From assembly GCA_048013815.1 (NCBI GenBank), contig CM106585.1, positions 3,658,001 to 3,722,000 on the forward strand: DNA of 64,000 bases, in the 5' to 3' direction. A program made the translations under genes and the position numbers. Of this stretch, positions 22,272 through 34,721 are shown piece by piece (position 1 is the first letter of the stretch; the number at the start of each line of letters is the position of its first letter). Origin of the DNA: Setoptus koraiensis (Eukaryota; Arthropoda). The notes beneath the pieces were generated by a model. It had not been told where the DNA came from. It worked only from the letters and a program-made list of their open reading frames with translations, and searched no databases.

Positions 22272-23582
22272 ATGAGCCAAAACAAATATTTCAATTATTT
22301 AATACTAGTGGCAATATTGAATGCGATCAATTGCATCAATGGGGTGATACAACCCCCAAGACTAACAATTGAACAATTTATTGGCCAAAATTCAACACCC
22401 ACAAGGCGAATGCCAATACTCTATGACAATGAACCAGCTGAATTACTCGTTGACGGCCCGGAGGAGTTGCTTCTGCATGAGAAATCTTTCCTCAAAGTCA
22501 GCCTCACCAAAGCACTCGAGTCACCCCTAGAAGTTATAGTGACAATACAATCAGATCCTGGAGTGCTTGAATTTGAGCCCTATAAAACTTTGAATCCTTC
22601 CAAAAATTCGCTCAATATTACTTTCGAACACGGAGAATTCGGCGATAAAGAGATCCACTATCACAGCAATGATATAGCTGGCCATGCGGAAATAATTTGC
22701 AAATTGGCAAAGCAGCCCGAAGGAAATCTCGTCGATACTCGCAAAGCCTTTGTGTCGATAGATATAGCCAGAAGTCAATTCATTTGGACTGTGATGCAAG
22801 TGATTGGCTGGCTTTATTTCGCTGCTTGGTCCATTAGTTTCTATCCACAGCTTATATTGAATTACCAAAGAAAATCCGTCATCGGCTTGAATTTCGACTT
22901 TATTGCGTTGAATCTAGTTGGTTTTGTCATGTATTCGATATACAACATTAGTTTATTGTTTTCAAGGGCAGTCCAAAAAAACTATTACGACAAATATTCT
23001 TATTCGCGGATACCAGTAGAATACAATGATTTATTTTTCTCCGTCCATGCGGCCATAGTGACGCTATTAACAATTTTCCAGTGTTTCATATACGAGAGAG
23101 GCGACCAAAAACTCTCTCTACCTTCAATAGTATTTATTGCACTCTCCGTTCTCACAGGATTCATCTTATATTTAATTAGTCAATTTAGTTATGTCTCAGT
23201 ATTGACCGTTATACTGTACTGTTCTTACTCGAAATTAGCTATAACACTTATAAAGTACATACCACAAGCCTACATGAATTACAAGAGACAATCAACAGTC
23301 GGATGGAGTATTCACAATATCATGCTTGACTCTACTGGTGGTATACTGAGTCTTGGCCAAATGCTATTGGCGGCATACAATTACAATGATTGGATATCAA
23401 TATTTGGCAATCCAACAAAGTTTGGTCTAGGCATATTTAGTATCTCATTCGACATACTATTCATCCTGCAACATTATGTGTTCTACAAGGATAGCAATGG
23501 TAGCCAAGAGAACATTGCTCCTAACGTTGACGCTGAAGGTAATACTAGACCTAGTGGGGGTCAAGACCAGAGTGATCTATAG
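22272..23582 (+). CDS. CTNS: Cystinosin, lysosomal cystine/H+ symporter
   Basis: An intronless frame of 436 residues (human 367). A signal peptide (about 1-24) and an N-glycosylated luminal region (NST, NIT sequons) precede seven membrane spans. Both PQ-loop repeats are present: SISFYPQLILNYQRKSVIGLN and IKYIPQAYMNYKRQSTVGW. The second is followed by MLDSTGGILSLGQM, where the Asp matches the essential Asp305 of the human protein, and by FGNPTKFGLGIFSISFDILF. It exports cystine from lysosomes with protons. The YxPQA sorting motif of the loop is kept. The human C-terminal GYDQL signal is absent; the tail is instead a 30-residue Gly/Asn/Asp-rich extension. An ATTAAA at 23688-23693 may be the poly(A) signal. 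Confidence 0.96.
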   Translation: MSQNKYFNYLILVAILNAINCINGVIQPPRLTIEQFIGQNSTPTRRMPILYDNEPAELLVDGPEELLLHEKSFLKVSLTKALESPLEVIVTIQSDPGVLEFEPYKTLNPSKNSLNITFEHGEFGDKEIHYHSNDIAGHAEIICKLAKQPEGNLVDTRKAFVSIDIARSQFIWTVMQVIGWLYFAAWSISFYPQLILNYQRKSVIGLNFDFIALNLVGFVMYSIYNISLLFSRAVQKNYYDKYSYSRIPVEYNDLFFSVHAAIVTLLTIFQCFIYERGDQKLSLPSIVFIALSVLTGFILYLISQFSYVSVLTVILYCSYSKLAITLIKYIPQAYMNYKRQSTVGWSIHNIMLDSTGGILSLGQMLLAAYNYNDWISIFGNPTKFGLGIFSISFDILFILQHYVFYKDSNGSQENIAPNVDAEGNTRPSGGQDQSDL

Positions 23583-24376
23583 TGATAATATTGTTGTTGC
23601 TAGAATCATCAAGTAACAATGTGTATTGGCTTGTTCGCAAAAAGAGTTGTGTATATGTGATGATAAACAAGTAACAAGTAAGATCAGATTAAAACGAGTG
23701 CCAATGGAATGAATGTCAACAAGTGTAATTCCAGTAAATACAAAAGCATGTTTCAATTTTTTTTCTCTTCAAAATTTATCTCTGGATTGCTCTAAATTGT
23801 TAATAGTTCAATTTTTGTTACGAAATTGAAATGGATAACGTGGGTTCAAATGATGAACCAACTTCGTTTGCGACCATCTCAGTTGACACCGGAAACACCG
23901 ACTCGTGTCTATTTTAGGGGGAAATTCGCTTTGCATTATTTCGCAACCCACATTCTCAGGCATTGTTTACTATTGGAAGTTGTATTAACGCATCGTACAT
24001 TATACTTTTCGAACACTCTTTCAACTTTTGTCAATTGCAGACTTCGGTTGGAAATTTTCAACGGCTGCAATATACTCATGTACGATATAAAACCTAAAGA
24101 ACTGCTAAACGGCACGGTGCCTTTTTGCCCATCTAAATATCTTCTTATAACTTGATAGTCGAAATTCCTTTTTTAACAGCCAATTTTGTCCGCCCTAATG
24201 ATGGCATATTACATAATGTAGCACGTGACACGACTAGCAACTATCTTGTGAGACTTTATGTAAACCACTAGAGGGCGACACAGTAGATACATTAGTGAAC
24301 AACTACTGTATTCTGTCATCGTCGTTATTATGCCCCTATATCTATATGTCGTTGTGTCATCATTTTGTTTGCAAAT

Positions 24377-24379
<3 letters not shown>

Positions 24380-24456
<77 letters not shown>
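24380..24456. repeat. (CT)n microsatellite
   Basis: About 35 CT units with one interruption near the 3' end. Confidence 0.95.
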
Positions 24457-26624
24457 GCGTGCTCTCTTAATAAAAATAATAACAATCTTAATAATCGCAG
24501 TTCAATCTTGGTGACGCGTCTTGATGGCTTGGATAAATACTGGCTAGAAAACTAGAGCAGCTCAACAGCAGCAACAGCAGTAGTAACAACAACAAAGAGA
24601 GGACAGTTAAGCGACGGCAGCTTGAGAGTTGATTTAAGTTGATGCCACATTGACAAGTTGATTCAATTATCTCTTTTGTAGTTGGGTCACACACTCACTT
24701 ACATTTAATCTAGACAACGGGATATACTGTCAATTCTGTTGGCTATCAATGATGCGAGATAAGAGTGTTTCCTTTGTTGTTGTTGTTGTTGTCGCTTTAA
24801 ACTAAACACTATCGTTGATGTGGTTGCCACAACAATCTCATTATTATCGGTTGCCTAGATATAATGGTGACCACCACATCTTGACATGTAAGGTCGTCGA
24901 CTTGTGTCGCCGAACTGACACAAAGATACACACGTATTTGTGGCAACATTACTGGTGAGGGCACGTCTGAAGTCTATCGCGAGCTTCTTATTTCTTTCTT
25001 ATGTAATGAGTGCCATTTAACTTTTAATGCATACAACCAAAACTAACTTAACCGCACAATGTATCATTCACGACACACAAGACACACAAACCGGCTACCC
25101 TCGCTACCCATGCTACCCGTGCATATTGATAGTGGTTATAGTCACACATTGTATTGAACCATGTCTACATCACACACACACACTTTTGAGGCCGTAATTG
25201 AGGCCATTTTTTGTCGGGGCACCAGGGGCCCCACAACTAGCATCTGTTATCTAGTTAGTAGTATAGCGCACTGGTTATCTTGGCGGCCATCTTGCGGCTT
25301 ATCTCTGTTCAACTATCTAGTTGTTGTTGTTGTTGTCGCTGTTGTTGTGGTTGCTGTTGTTGGGGCTCTCTGTAGTGTATACAACAAAACGTTCAGCTGT
25401 GAAGCATCGCCAGTTTACACCAAACAAACTGGTGGCCACTGGACAAAGAACGCGCCACTCATCAAGGTCCAACGCGCATGTTTGCGGGCCAGAATTTAGC
25501 CAAGTATGAATGAACAGATAAGGATAAGGATAAGTTTATATATATATGTATATATCTCGGTTCAATGTACAGTTATATACGCCAGGGTTTATATGAATGT
25601 GCTGCAACGAGTGAGCTTGCGAACCAAACCAAACCAAAATTGAGATGGCGCGTCTAGGCGTCAAACTACGAGCGTAATAGATTAGGCCAGCGAGGCCAGT
25701 TGAGCAAACAATGCAACTCTGTCAATGCATTTAAGTGTTGCCAGCCAGCACACAATGTGAGAGTGGCCACTTGTGAATGGACCACGATATTAGAATGATG
25801 ATCATCATCATTTGCATGACTAAACATTCAAAAGTTGCCACTGGTCGGGCGCGTTCGCTGGCTCGACAAGGAATGGAAGCGAGCCAAAAAGAAAGGCAAA
25901 GTATGTTGCTTCTTTATCTGTCTCGTTGCTTGCTTTTCTGGTGTGTGTGTGTGAGTGTGACCGCAAGCCAAGTTTGCCAATGAATAACAAAAGGCAATTT
26001 ATGAGGCGCATTTGCAAGCTCTCCAGCAAATGTGATAAAATGGCCAACCACCGGCCAGAAGCCGGCCACACAGTGAATGTGTTTGTCTTCAAGTGGCAAG
26101 CTCGTTACTGTCTCTATGTGACCGCTCAATTATTTCTCCACTCTGTCCAATGGCGCGCTCATTGTGACCAATCTCGCCCCCGTACCAATCCCAATGCTAA
26201 CAATCCGAATGCCAATGCCAATGCGGCTTGCACCAGCAGGCAGCTCATACTCGTGTTTGGTTATGCTGATATTCGTTGCGTGCAATATCCATATGCCCAC
26301 CGCGGTGCCCACAACAAAACCATTGTTGTGTGTATGTCAAGTTGGTGCGCCGGCAAACAATTGCAAATTGTCGTCCCATGCTAATCAAACGATCATGTTG
26401 CAACCATACAAAATTGTTTGCGCCGTCTTGCTGCCGGCTCGAGTCTCGCTGGCAAGTTTTGAAATGCCTCCAAGTTGCAGCAAACAATAAATGCCAAGCT
26501 GGCCTGGGTCGGCCTGAAATCGCCAGAATATCAATTGTATGTAGATTTGCGTTTGTTGTTGTTTCAAATGTCAGTCAATGTATGTCTATCAATAGATCTG
26601 CTCACTCGTCTCTGCAGATGATCG

Positions 26625-26649
26625 CTGAGCACCGCTTACCGATGCTCAG
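26625..26649. repeat. Inverted repeat, 7-bp arms, 11-nt spacer
   Basis: CTGAGCA and TGCTCAG flank an 11-base spacer. Perfect arms. Confidence 0.7.
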
Positions 26650-26707
26650 AGAATAGCCCAAGCGATCAGGCAGTTGCTGTGAAGAGTTTCTATATATTGG
26701 ATAAATA

Positions 26708-26738
26708 TCTCGGATAACACAACAAGTATTATCCGAGA
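26708..26738. repeat. Inverted repeat, 10-bp arms, 11-nt spacer
   Basis: TCTCGGATAA and TTATCCGAGA are perfect complements around an 11-base spacer. A second hairpin (CTGTGAGA / TCTCACAG, 1-nt spacer) follows at 26754-26770. Confidence 0.85.
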
Positions 26739-27473
26739 ACGGACACTCTCCCTCTGTGAGAGTCTCACAGTTGCATCAAGCTGGAGATGGCGCGCACCAG
26801 AAAAAAAGATGCCATTTGTAGAACCACACAACAGCTCGTATGGTGTTACGTAATTTATTTGGATATTGGGCCACAACGTATCTTTTGTTGGCCAGTGTGT
26901 GTGTGTGGGTGTGTGCATATGCTGTCATGTAACGGGCCTCAGCCGCTCGCACGGAAATGTGAAATCGAAATAACAATCAACATCAACGTGGATGATTGTA
27001 AAAGCACATATTGGATGTTGAGCATTTGATGCTGGGCATTGGATATTGATATGCAGAAAAAAAAAGAATGCCCAATGGGATGTGAGATCGCAGATGAAAC
27101 ATGTTGCGGTTTGATAAAATTTTATCCATGTTGCAACGTGCATGAAATCAAAAAGTGAGCACCTTCTTTCGATACAAGCAATGTGATTTAGTTTGAGTTT
27201 GAGCTTGAGCTTCAGTGGTCGCAAATGGCGCATAAAAGAATGAGACTTGTGAAACTTATCTATTGAATCTCGTGCAAGGGCCCGCTGATGGATCGATTCA
27301 GAAGCAACGCGCACAGGCGAATAATATTGCTCAATGGCAAGCGCAAACAATGAGATCATCAATCAATCATCGTATTCATTTCTTGGTCTTCGTCTTATTG
27401 TGCAAAGACCAAAGAATTTATATTTACAGTAAAACCACATTGCACAACCGCTGCAACAACAACAATCTGACAG

Positions 27474-27505
<32 letters not shown>

Positions 27506-27644
27506 CAAGCGGGCCCCTCGCCACCGACAAGAGGCGCCAAAAGCCAGGTGAGCTTAGGGAAGCAGAGTTATCGTGTTATCGATTTTGGGTCACGGATTTT
27601 GGGTTTTGGTTGGCGGCTAATGTGGCTTGTCAGTCGGGCACTAA

Positions 27645-27685
27645 CTTGGCCCCATCGGGTACCATGTGTGCCCGATGGGGCCAAG
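27645..27685. repeat. Inverted repeat, 15-bp arms, 11-nt spacer
   Basis: CTTGGCCCCATCGGG and its exact reverse complement CCCGATGGGGCCAAG flank an 11-base spacer. Confidence 0.9.
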
Positions 27686-28332
27686 AGCACTGGTGCCAGC
27701 ATTGTATACATGATCTAACAGTATCTAACCGCCGCCAACCGTGTCTAACAGTGTCTCAAAGCAATGTAACAGTGCACGAGACGGGCCTCCACTGCCGGTT
27801 GGCCGGCAAACAAGCAGCAAAATTGCGCGAGATTGCGCATAGCAGCTCGCCGAGCAGCTTGTCGCAGCGAAATCGCTGGCTCAATGTGACCAACCAACGT
27901 CAGCCCGTTAGTCTATATGTTGTGCCGGTGGACGAAGTGTCGCACAAATATGCACAATCAATGTTGTTTGTTTGCTTGTTCGCTCACCGTGGCCTCGCCA
28001 TCATGACGCAATCAACAAATCAGTTAGACAAATCACGCCAGCAGCAGCAGCAACAACAACAACAACAACAAGTTACGTGTAAAGTGAACGAGGGCGATCT
28101 GAGATTAGTAATCAAGTTGAATCGCAACAGCAAAATGAATATCGCAATTTCATCACTTGGCTATATCGTAATTACGCAATATTGCAATTAGTAAATTAGC
28201 AATTAGTGATCACTGAACAAAACATCCGGCAACCATTTCGACACACGACTAATCACTAATAAATTATCACTTTTGTACCACTAAGTTACTATTTTTGTTA
28301 CCATCAGTAGTGTTAGTCATCTCGAGCGCATT

Positions 28333-31300
28333 ATGGCCGCGGTGTGGCCGCCGGGGGCCCACGGCACGGCTGGCCAAGTTTCATTGTTGATATTGATCAT
28401 GTTATTGTTAGCCAGCACTCATATTACTAATGGCATCGCAGATAATACTGGCGCCGTTGATGACTTTTCATCGATGTCACCAGCATCTAGTGTCACACAA
28501 CCAGCGCAGTGTGGACAGCACCGGTGCACCAACAGCACCAGCAGCACCAACAGCACCAACAGCGACAACAGCGACACCGCAAGATACTCAAACCAGCCTC
28601 ATTTCAATAGCAACAAATCAACAACAACAACAACTGCTGGCCGTTTTAGGCGAGCCGTCACCAGAGAAAGTGAGTATCGTCTAATTGAAATGGCAACACT
28701 CTAGATCCAAATGTTAAAATAAAATTCTCGCTCGTTTGTTGTCCCGAATGTCGTGGGCAAACGGCCCAATTGTGGTGCAATAAGCAATGGAGTGAGTGCG
28801 AGTGGGGGCTACCTAAGCTCACAACTGCCAGATAATGCGTCAGGTCGATGGAGCGAGCTCGACTCAACTTATCTCGCAATTGTGGGCACAAACTAATTGT
28901 CAGTGTGTGTGCAAACCGTGATATTGAAACTTGTTTTGTTTGTCACCATATTGCCAAATGTCGCCAGCCAGTCAGCCAGCCATTTTTGCTTGTGCCATTT
29001 TATTATTACTTCACTTTATTTTTGTTTTGTCGTCTCTGTAGCATCTCTGGCATCTCCAGCGTCAAGTAGCAGTTGCAAGCATATGAGCAGTGCAAGTTGC
29101 AGTAGAAGCAGATGAAATAACTCATATTATACAACTCACATTATATAACTGTTGTTATATAATGTACTGCTACTTATATTATAATTTTAAGATGGAGACA
29201 TCGCGAATTCATTGGCAGACATTGGCTCGCATGATGATGACAGATGGCTGTTGTAGCTTACTTGTAGCTGGCCCCTTGTAGCCGAATGCCAAATGCCAGT
29301 TGGCTAGACTGCAAGGCAAAGCAGTGTCAGCAAGTAAACAGTTTGCTACCAAACTGGCGCGCCAACAGCAGCGCCAGAGTGATATTCCTGAAGGAATTGG
29401 CATTGTCTTTCTAGTGTTTTATCTCGAAATATCCCCGCCAGTTGCATCAATGCCACTGTTGGCCATTACTCTCAGGAATTGTAGCGCCAGCTAATGTTGC
29501 CAGTTGGCAAACAACGAGCAGTTTTACTTTTACTTTTATTTATATCAGTGGCACGCTGGTGAAAATTTTGCGCCACTGCTGAATACTGGGTGCAACTGGG
29601 TGCCTTTACAACAGAAATCTGATGCCTCTCGAAGCGACTTGATCCGATCTGATTTCGCTTTTATGTCGTTTTTCCTTTTCACTGTGAAACACCCATGAAA
29701 TTGCTTGCCCAAGGAAAAGAAAAACTTTTCAAAACTATCGACTGCTCTCCGTCTCTCGATTATATCTCGCTCTTTAAGTAGTTGTAATAGCGGCACACAA
29801 CTTGCTACCAACAAGTAACCTAGCCAGTTACGTAATACCTCAGTGAGGCTGCGCCGCAACCTCAGTGAGTAACGGCACGAGAGAGAGCGAGAACATTATG
29901 GCCAAATTATTACATAGTGCACATTGTGTACAATTGTACGATTGTTGCAATTGATTATACTGGCACTGCAAACACAAGTAACAAAATAACTGAGCCAGCG
30001 CTCTTTTTTGGGTGAAATATGAGAGTGTTGGCTCATATAAAGGCATGTATAACGTATATATAAGTGAATTCATTTGGCCCATTGATTCAAACAATGATGA
30101 TTGCGCGCCCGTGAATTAGTTATCGCGCGAGTTACACCGAGCGCCAGTCACCGCCTGGCACCAACGCAACGAAACAAAACAAAATAAGTTGCCGTTTCGC
30201 AGCTCAAGGCTCTCACTTTATCACATTATTACGCAATCGGGTGCATTATCACTTGTTCATTGTTCACTTGGTGTCTTCATTTTTGTTGCCGGTGGCCGGT
30301 TGCGCGGTGGCCAGCGCGCGCGGGCCAATGTCCGGCTCGCCACACTCGCCAGAGTGACCAGAGTCACTACAGTTACTGCAGTCAGTGCAGTCGACGACGA
30401 GGTCAACTGCAGCAACTCAAGTAATTAAGCTAATCAATCAGAGCCTTTGTTAGATTGCGCGTTACTTTGGTGTGACACTTGGCAACACTTGACAAGACTT
30501 TATTTTGTTTGGTTGCTTTTGACAATTGCTTGCTACGCACTGCGTACACTGTCAGCTGTACGGCTACAGCTGACACAATGCGCCATAAATACCGTTACAT
30601 AACCGTAGTATATATAAAAAGTATACAACGGCTAACGGTAAACAGTGTTGCTGTAACAGTAGTTAGTAGTGCAAGGTGCCCCCATTACAACGCTGTGCCC
30701 AATGAATGCTGGATGTTGCTGCATGCTTGCGAGGGGCCCCCAATTGTTTGAATGGATGAGATGGTGTAAAGAGTGTAAAGAGAAGATTACATAATACGGT
30801 TACAAACAATGATGATAATCGCAAAATTGTTGTTCTCGCTACAATGAGCATGAATTGGCGCGTAGATTGGCAGCAACAAACTCTTGCACCATCTGCAATC
30901 TACAATTGTCCAGTGTATCCCTGCTTGTGTGTCCATGTCCGTCCGTGTCCGCCCACGTATTCCCCCACGTGCACTTGTCTTGACACAATTGACCATTGCA
31001 ATGCCGTCGAGCATCTTGAGCGTGAGCACAAACATGGCCAAGTTGATTAAGCTTCAATGGCCACTGTTTGATGCTGGCCCCTCGCAGATAAATGTTGAAC
31101 TAAAAGTGAAATTAATATCTCGCTTCAAGCTCCATAAAGCGTTTCTATTATCAGTTTAGCTGCACACACCATATAGAGGCACGAAATAAATTAACAGCGC
31201 CACACTGCACAAGCAAACAAACAAACAAACAGATTGTTTTGCTGATTGGCTTTGAAGCAAAAAGTGTAATCTTGATTCGCACCCTCAGAGGGCAAATCAA

Positions 31301-33168
31301 TTGTTTCAAATTATCACCATTACACTGGCATTAGGTCATTAGGCCGCAAATGGTGCAACCTAGCGCCATTTCTCCAACACGAGCCACTGCTCCAACTGTC
31401 CAGTGCTCGTGCATTATCGCGCTGATGCGGCCCGCACTCACTCAAACCTCTTTTGACGTTTGCAAGCACCCAAACACCAACAACAACACAAACAACAACA
31501 CCAACAACAACAGCAACACCAACAACAACACCAACAACAGCAACGACAACAATAATCGAGTGAAAAGAGAACAAAAATTATTATTGTTACACACAATCGC
31601 CATCTTGGCGCTCGCTGCTTGTTTGTCCGTCTGTTTGTTTGTTGATAATCGACGAAAAAAATAATCTTGGCCTATTAAAACACGCTCAAATGAACACTGT
31701 TGTATCATTGCTTAATCTATACAATCTATAAAAACTTATCTCGTTTGTCTTGCAACCAACTGCAACCGTTTGTGTTGTAATTTCGTTTGTTTGAAATTGG
31801 CGCCACACGTAGACCATTCCAACACTGGGGCCCATAAACCAAAACCGAACGGGCCTCGCTTGCCAGAGTTCCAGCGGGCCCAGTTCTAATACACTGGCAA
31901 TATTGTTGGCAGTGTGTTGGTTAGATGTGAGCCGGCCAACCATCGCCGCTGAAATGTGCTGATCGACAGGTGGAACTAGCTGCCTCCTCAGCTGAATGGA
32001 GTGTCAGTTTGGCCGAGTTGTTGCCAATGTTTTGTGTGTCCGGCGTCGCTGTCTTTGCGTATCGTTGCCATACAATGGGCCAGCGACAGAAATGCATTAA
32101 ATATTTTCTCACAACAGCAACAGACTCACATCGGACAGATATAGATTTGCGCAATGCGATTAGTGGCATTCATTTATCCGCTCTGGCTTGCGTTAGTTGC
32201 AAGCAAAACGATAAACGATTGCAAATAACCCAATTGGCGCCAGACAATGGGCCAAACATTTGGGTTACTGGCACTGCTATACTGACCATTCGCTGCTGGC
32301 CATTCGCCACTGACCATTCGCTACTGACCATTCGCTACTGACCATTCGCTACTGACCACTCACTACTGACCATTCAATGCTGGCCACTCACTGCCGGTCA
32401 GCATTGAATGGTTGGCGGGGATGGGACTCATTCTATCTCATCTTTTACTTCATCTTTCGTCCGCACACACAATTGTGCGTCGTATGTGTCGCTTGCCAAT
32501 CGACATGGAGCTCACTCATCGTCGTCGACGACTCGATTTATCGTGCTGTCACACTTGTTTGTATCCTATTTGTCCTATTTGTCCCATTTGTTGTTGTTGC
32601 TGACGTCGTCTACATTGTCCCTCTCTATCCAGCACCATCCACGGCCAGCTAGAGCTAGAGCCAGTGCTATCTAGCGGTCGCTTATAGAAAGATAATTCCA
32701 ACTGTTTGTTGCACACAAGTGACCGTCTTAAGACCGCCACTAAGCTGTCAGTGCCGAAACTGATTGTTTATTTATGTAGACACACACACACACACACGCA
32801 CACACAATGGCAAGATGTGTGGCTATAGAGCAACAAACTATAGCGACATTCGCGACTCAATACAAACAGTGTTTGTGTGTGTGTGTGTGTCATCATCATC
32901 GTTTATGAGTTTGTCGGATTATCCCGTCGGAAAACGGTGTGCGTGTGTATGGCAAACTAAAGCCGGATCAGCATACTGCGCTGATTGATATTCTGGCTCT
33001 CTAATAGAGAGTCTCTATGTGGTTGTTGTTGTTGTTGTTGCCGAGGCAACACAATATGCTTTTATCACCAACGTTAAATCCTCAACGTCTCACTCTTAGA
33101 CACAACTGACCAGTCAACGGCTTCTTCATTAACTAGGCACCTAAACACAGATTGCGTCGTATAATATT

Positions 33169-33236
<68 letters not shown>

Positions 33237-34690
33237 CGGCTGAAAATGTTTGCAAAACGGCAACCATCCTATCGTGATTTGATGATTACTGACTAATCAT
33301 TGATTAGTCAACTGTGAGGACACAACTGACAGTTGCAGTTACTGTACTCTATCTCGTTGCAATAGGCGACGAGACGGAGTTGACAAGAGATGATAAAGTC
33401 GACTGCTGTCACTGTCCGATTGACTGTCGTTCAGAATAACGACAGTCAATTGAAAGCGAGCCTAATGATTCATCAGTAATGAACCTAGCGACTGGCGGCA
33501 CCTTGCATCTATAGTAAATCTCGAGTCGATCAAGCAGAATAAATAATTTCGCAAAGCAAACAAATCCGAGCAAAGAAATCCGAGCAAAGAAATCCGAGAA
33601 AATGTCAGCCACTTTGTCAGCCACTATAGCGACTGTAGCGTCCAATCTCGTATATTCTCGCCATATATACCTGGTATTACTAGCTACAGTACGGAAACGT
33701 TTATAAGCACGTCAACTGGTGCGAGTTGAGCATTTTAAATAAATATCTAATTACTCTCTACTCTTACCTTCTGTCAATTCGCTGAATCTATCCGCTACAC
33801 GCTGCGTTGATCAACAACGACGACAACCGTACGGATCAACAAACGGGGCTGCAAACAAACAGAGAAGCCAATACTAAACGAATTCTCTTTTCCGTCGAGT
33901 CTCGTTCAAGGTAAGCAACTATATATTGATATTATTATATTATCCAGTGTATATTATTTACAGCCAACTGAACAGTAGCGCTTGTGAGAGACAAACAAGC
34001 GAACGTTGTCGCAAGTGTGTCAGTGTTTCATCAATTGTGTCACTCAATCGTGTCACCCGAGCAGCTAGACGGCGCTGCGCAATCAATACAAAATGTATAT
34101 GCACACTATGTATAACACATCAGTACACATTGGGTATCTGAGGCGCCCTCATTGATACTAACTAGTGACTAGATAGTTAGTATGGTTACAATGGCACTAG
34201 GTGCGCCTATTCAATGTATTCAGTATCAGTCAATGTGCAAGTTGCGTCATTAGTCGGACTAGTCGGACAAGTGCAATTGGTGGGGCCGGCGACAAACGAC
34301 TATTCGCATCTATTGCCTTCCGTTGTCGTTTGTCGTTGTCCGTCGTCGTCGTCGTCGTCGTTTGTCGTTGTCAGTTGGCGTGCAATGGCTTCGATTTGAG
34401 AATGCTGAATTTGGCCAGTTGCACACCATGAGACGACCAATTGCCAATGAGCGACAATTGTGAGTTCCGTTGTGAGTGCTGGCAAGTGTATTTGTTGTGC
34501 TCAAGTGTGACTTGAGTCGCCAGTCACCGCTAGCGGCTAGTTTACGAAACAAATATGTGTGGCCATAGAAAGAGCGGCTGCCACTCATTATATTTGACAC
34601 TATTTTTTGAGGGCCCCTCATTGGCGTCACTGCAACTAACAATATATGCTTTTGTGCATGCTGGTAGTCAGTATTATGTTGTGTATGCGC

Positions 34691-34721
<31 letters not shown>

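Larger units (their letters stand above)
23583..28332. other. Intergenic region upstream of the sDscam gene
   Basis: No recognised gene. A plus-strand frame at 23826-24155 (109 codons) and others at 26276-26656 and 27610-28191 have no family signature and are probably chance. The region contains a long CT microsatellite, TTG and CA runs, and, from about 26.6 kb, several perfect hairpins (26625-26649, 26708-26738, 26754-26770, 27645-27685). It should contain the sDscam promoter, but no clear TATA/Inr pair was seen. Confidence 0.4.
28670..33862. other. sDscam intron 1
   Basis: A 5.2-kb GT-AG intron of phase 1 between the signal-peptide exon and the first Ig strand exon. It holds hairpins (29138-29165, 30550-30575, 32370-32411, 33290-33310, 33419-33450), an eight-copy 14-bp tandem repeat (32284-32395), a GT microsatellite (33171-33235) and AAC runs near 31480-31555. 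No alternative Ig exon was found by eye. Confidence 0.6.

Noticed and set aside
23826-24155. 109-codon frame downstream of cystinosin
   Set aside because: No recognisable motif, no splice sites or poly(A) nearby that would support a gene; kept only as a mention in the intergenic entry.
27610-28191. 193-codon frame just upstream of the sDscam signal-peptide exon
   Set aside because: No domain or signal; Gln run from CAG/CAA repeats; it spans a perfect hairpin and ends without splice logic. Probably chance.
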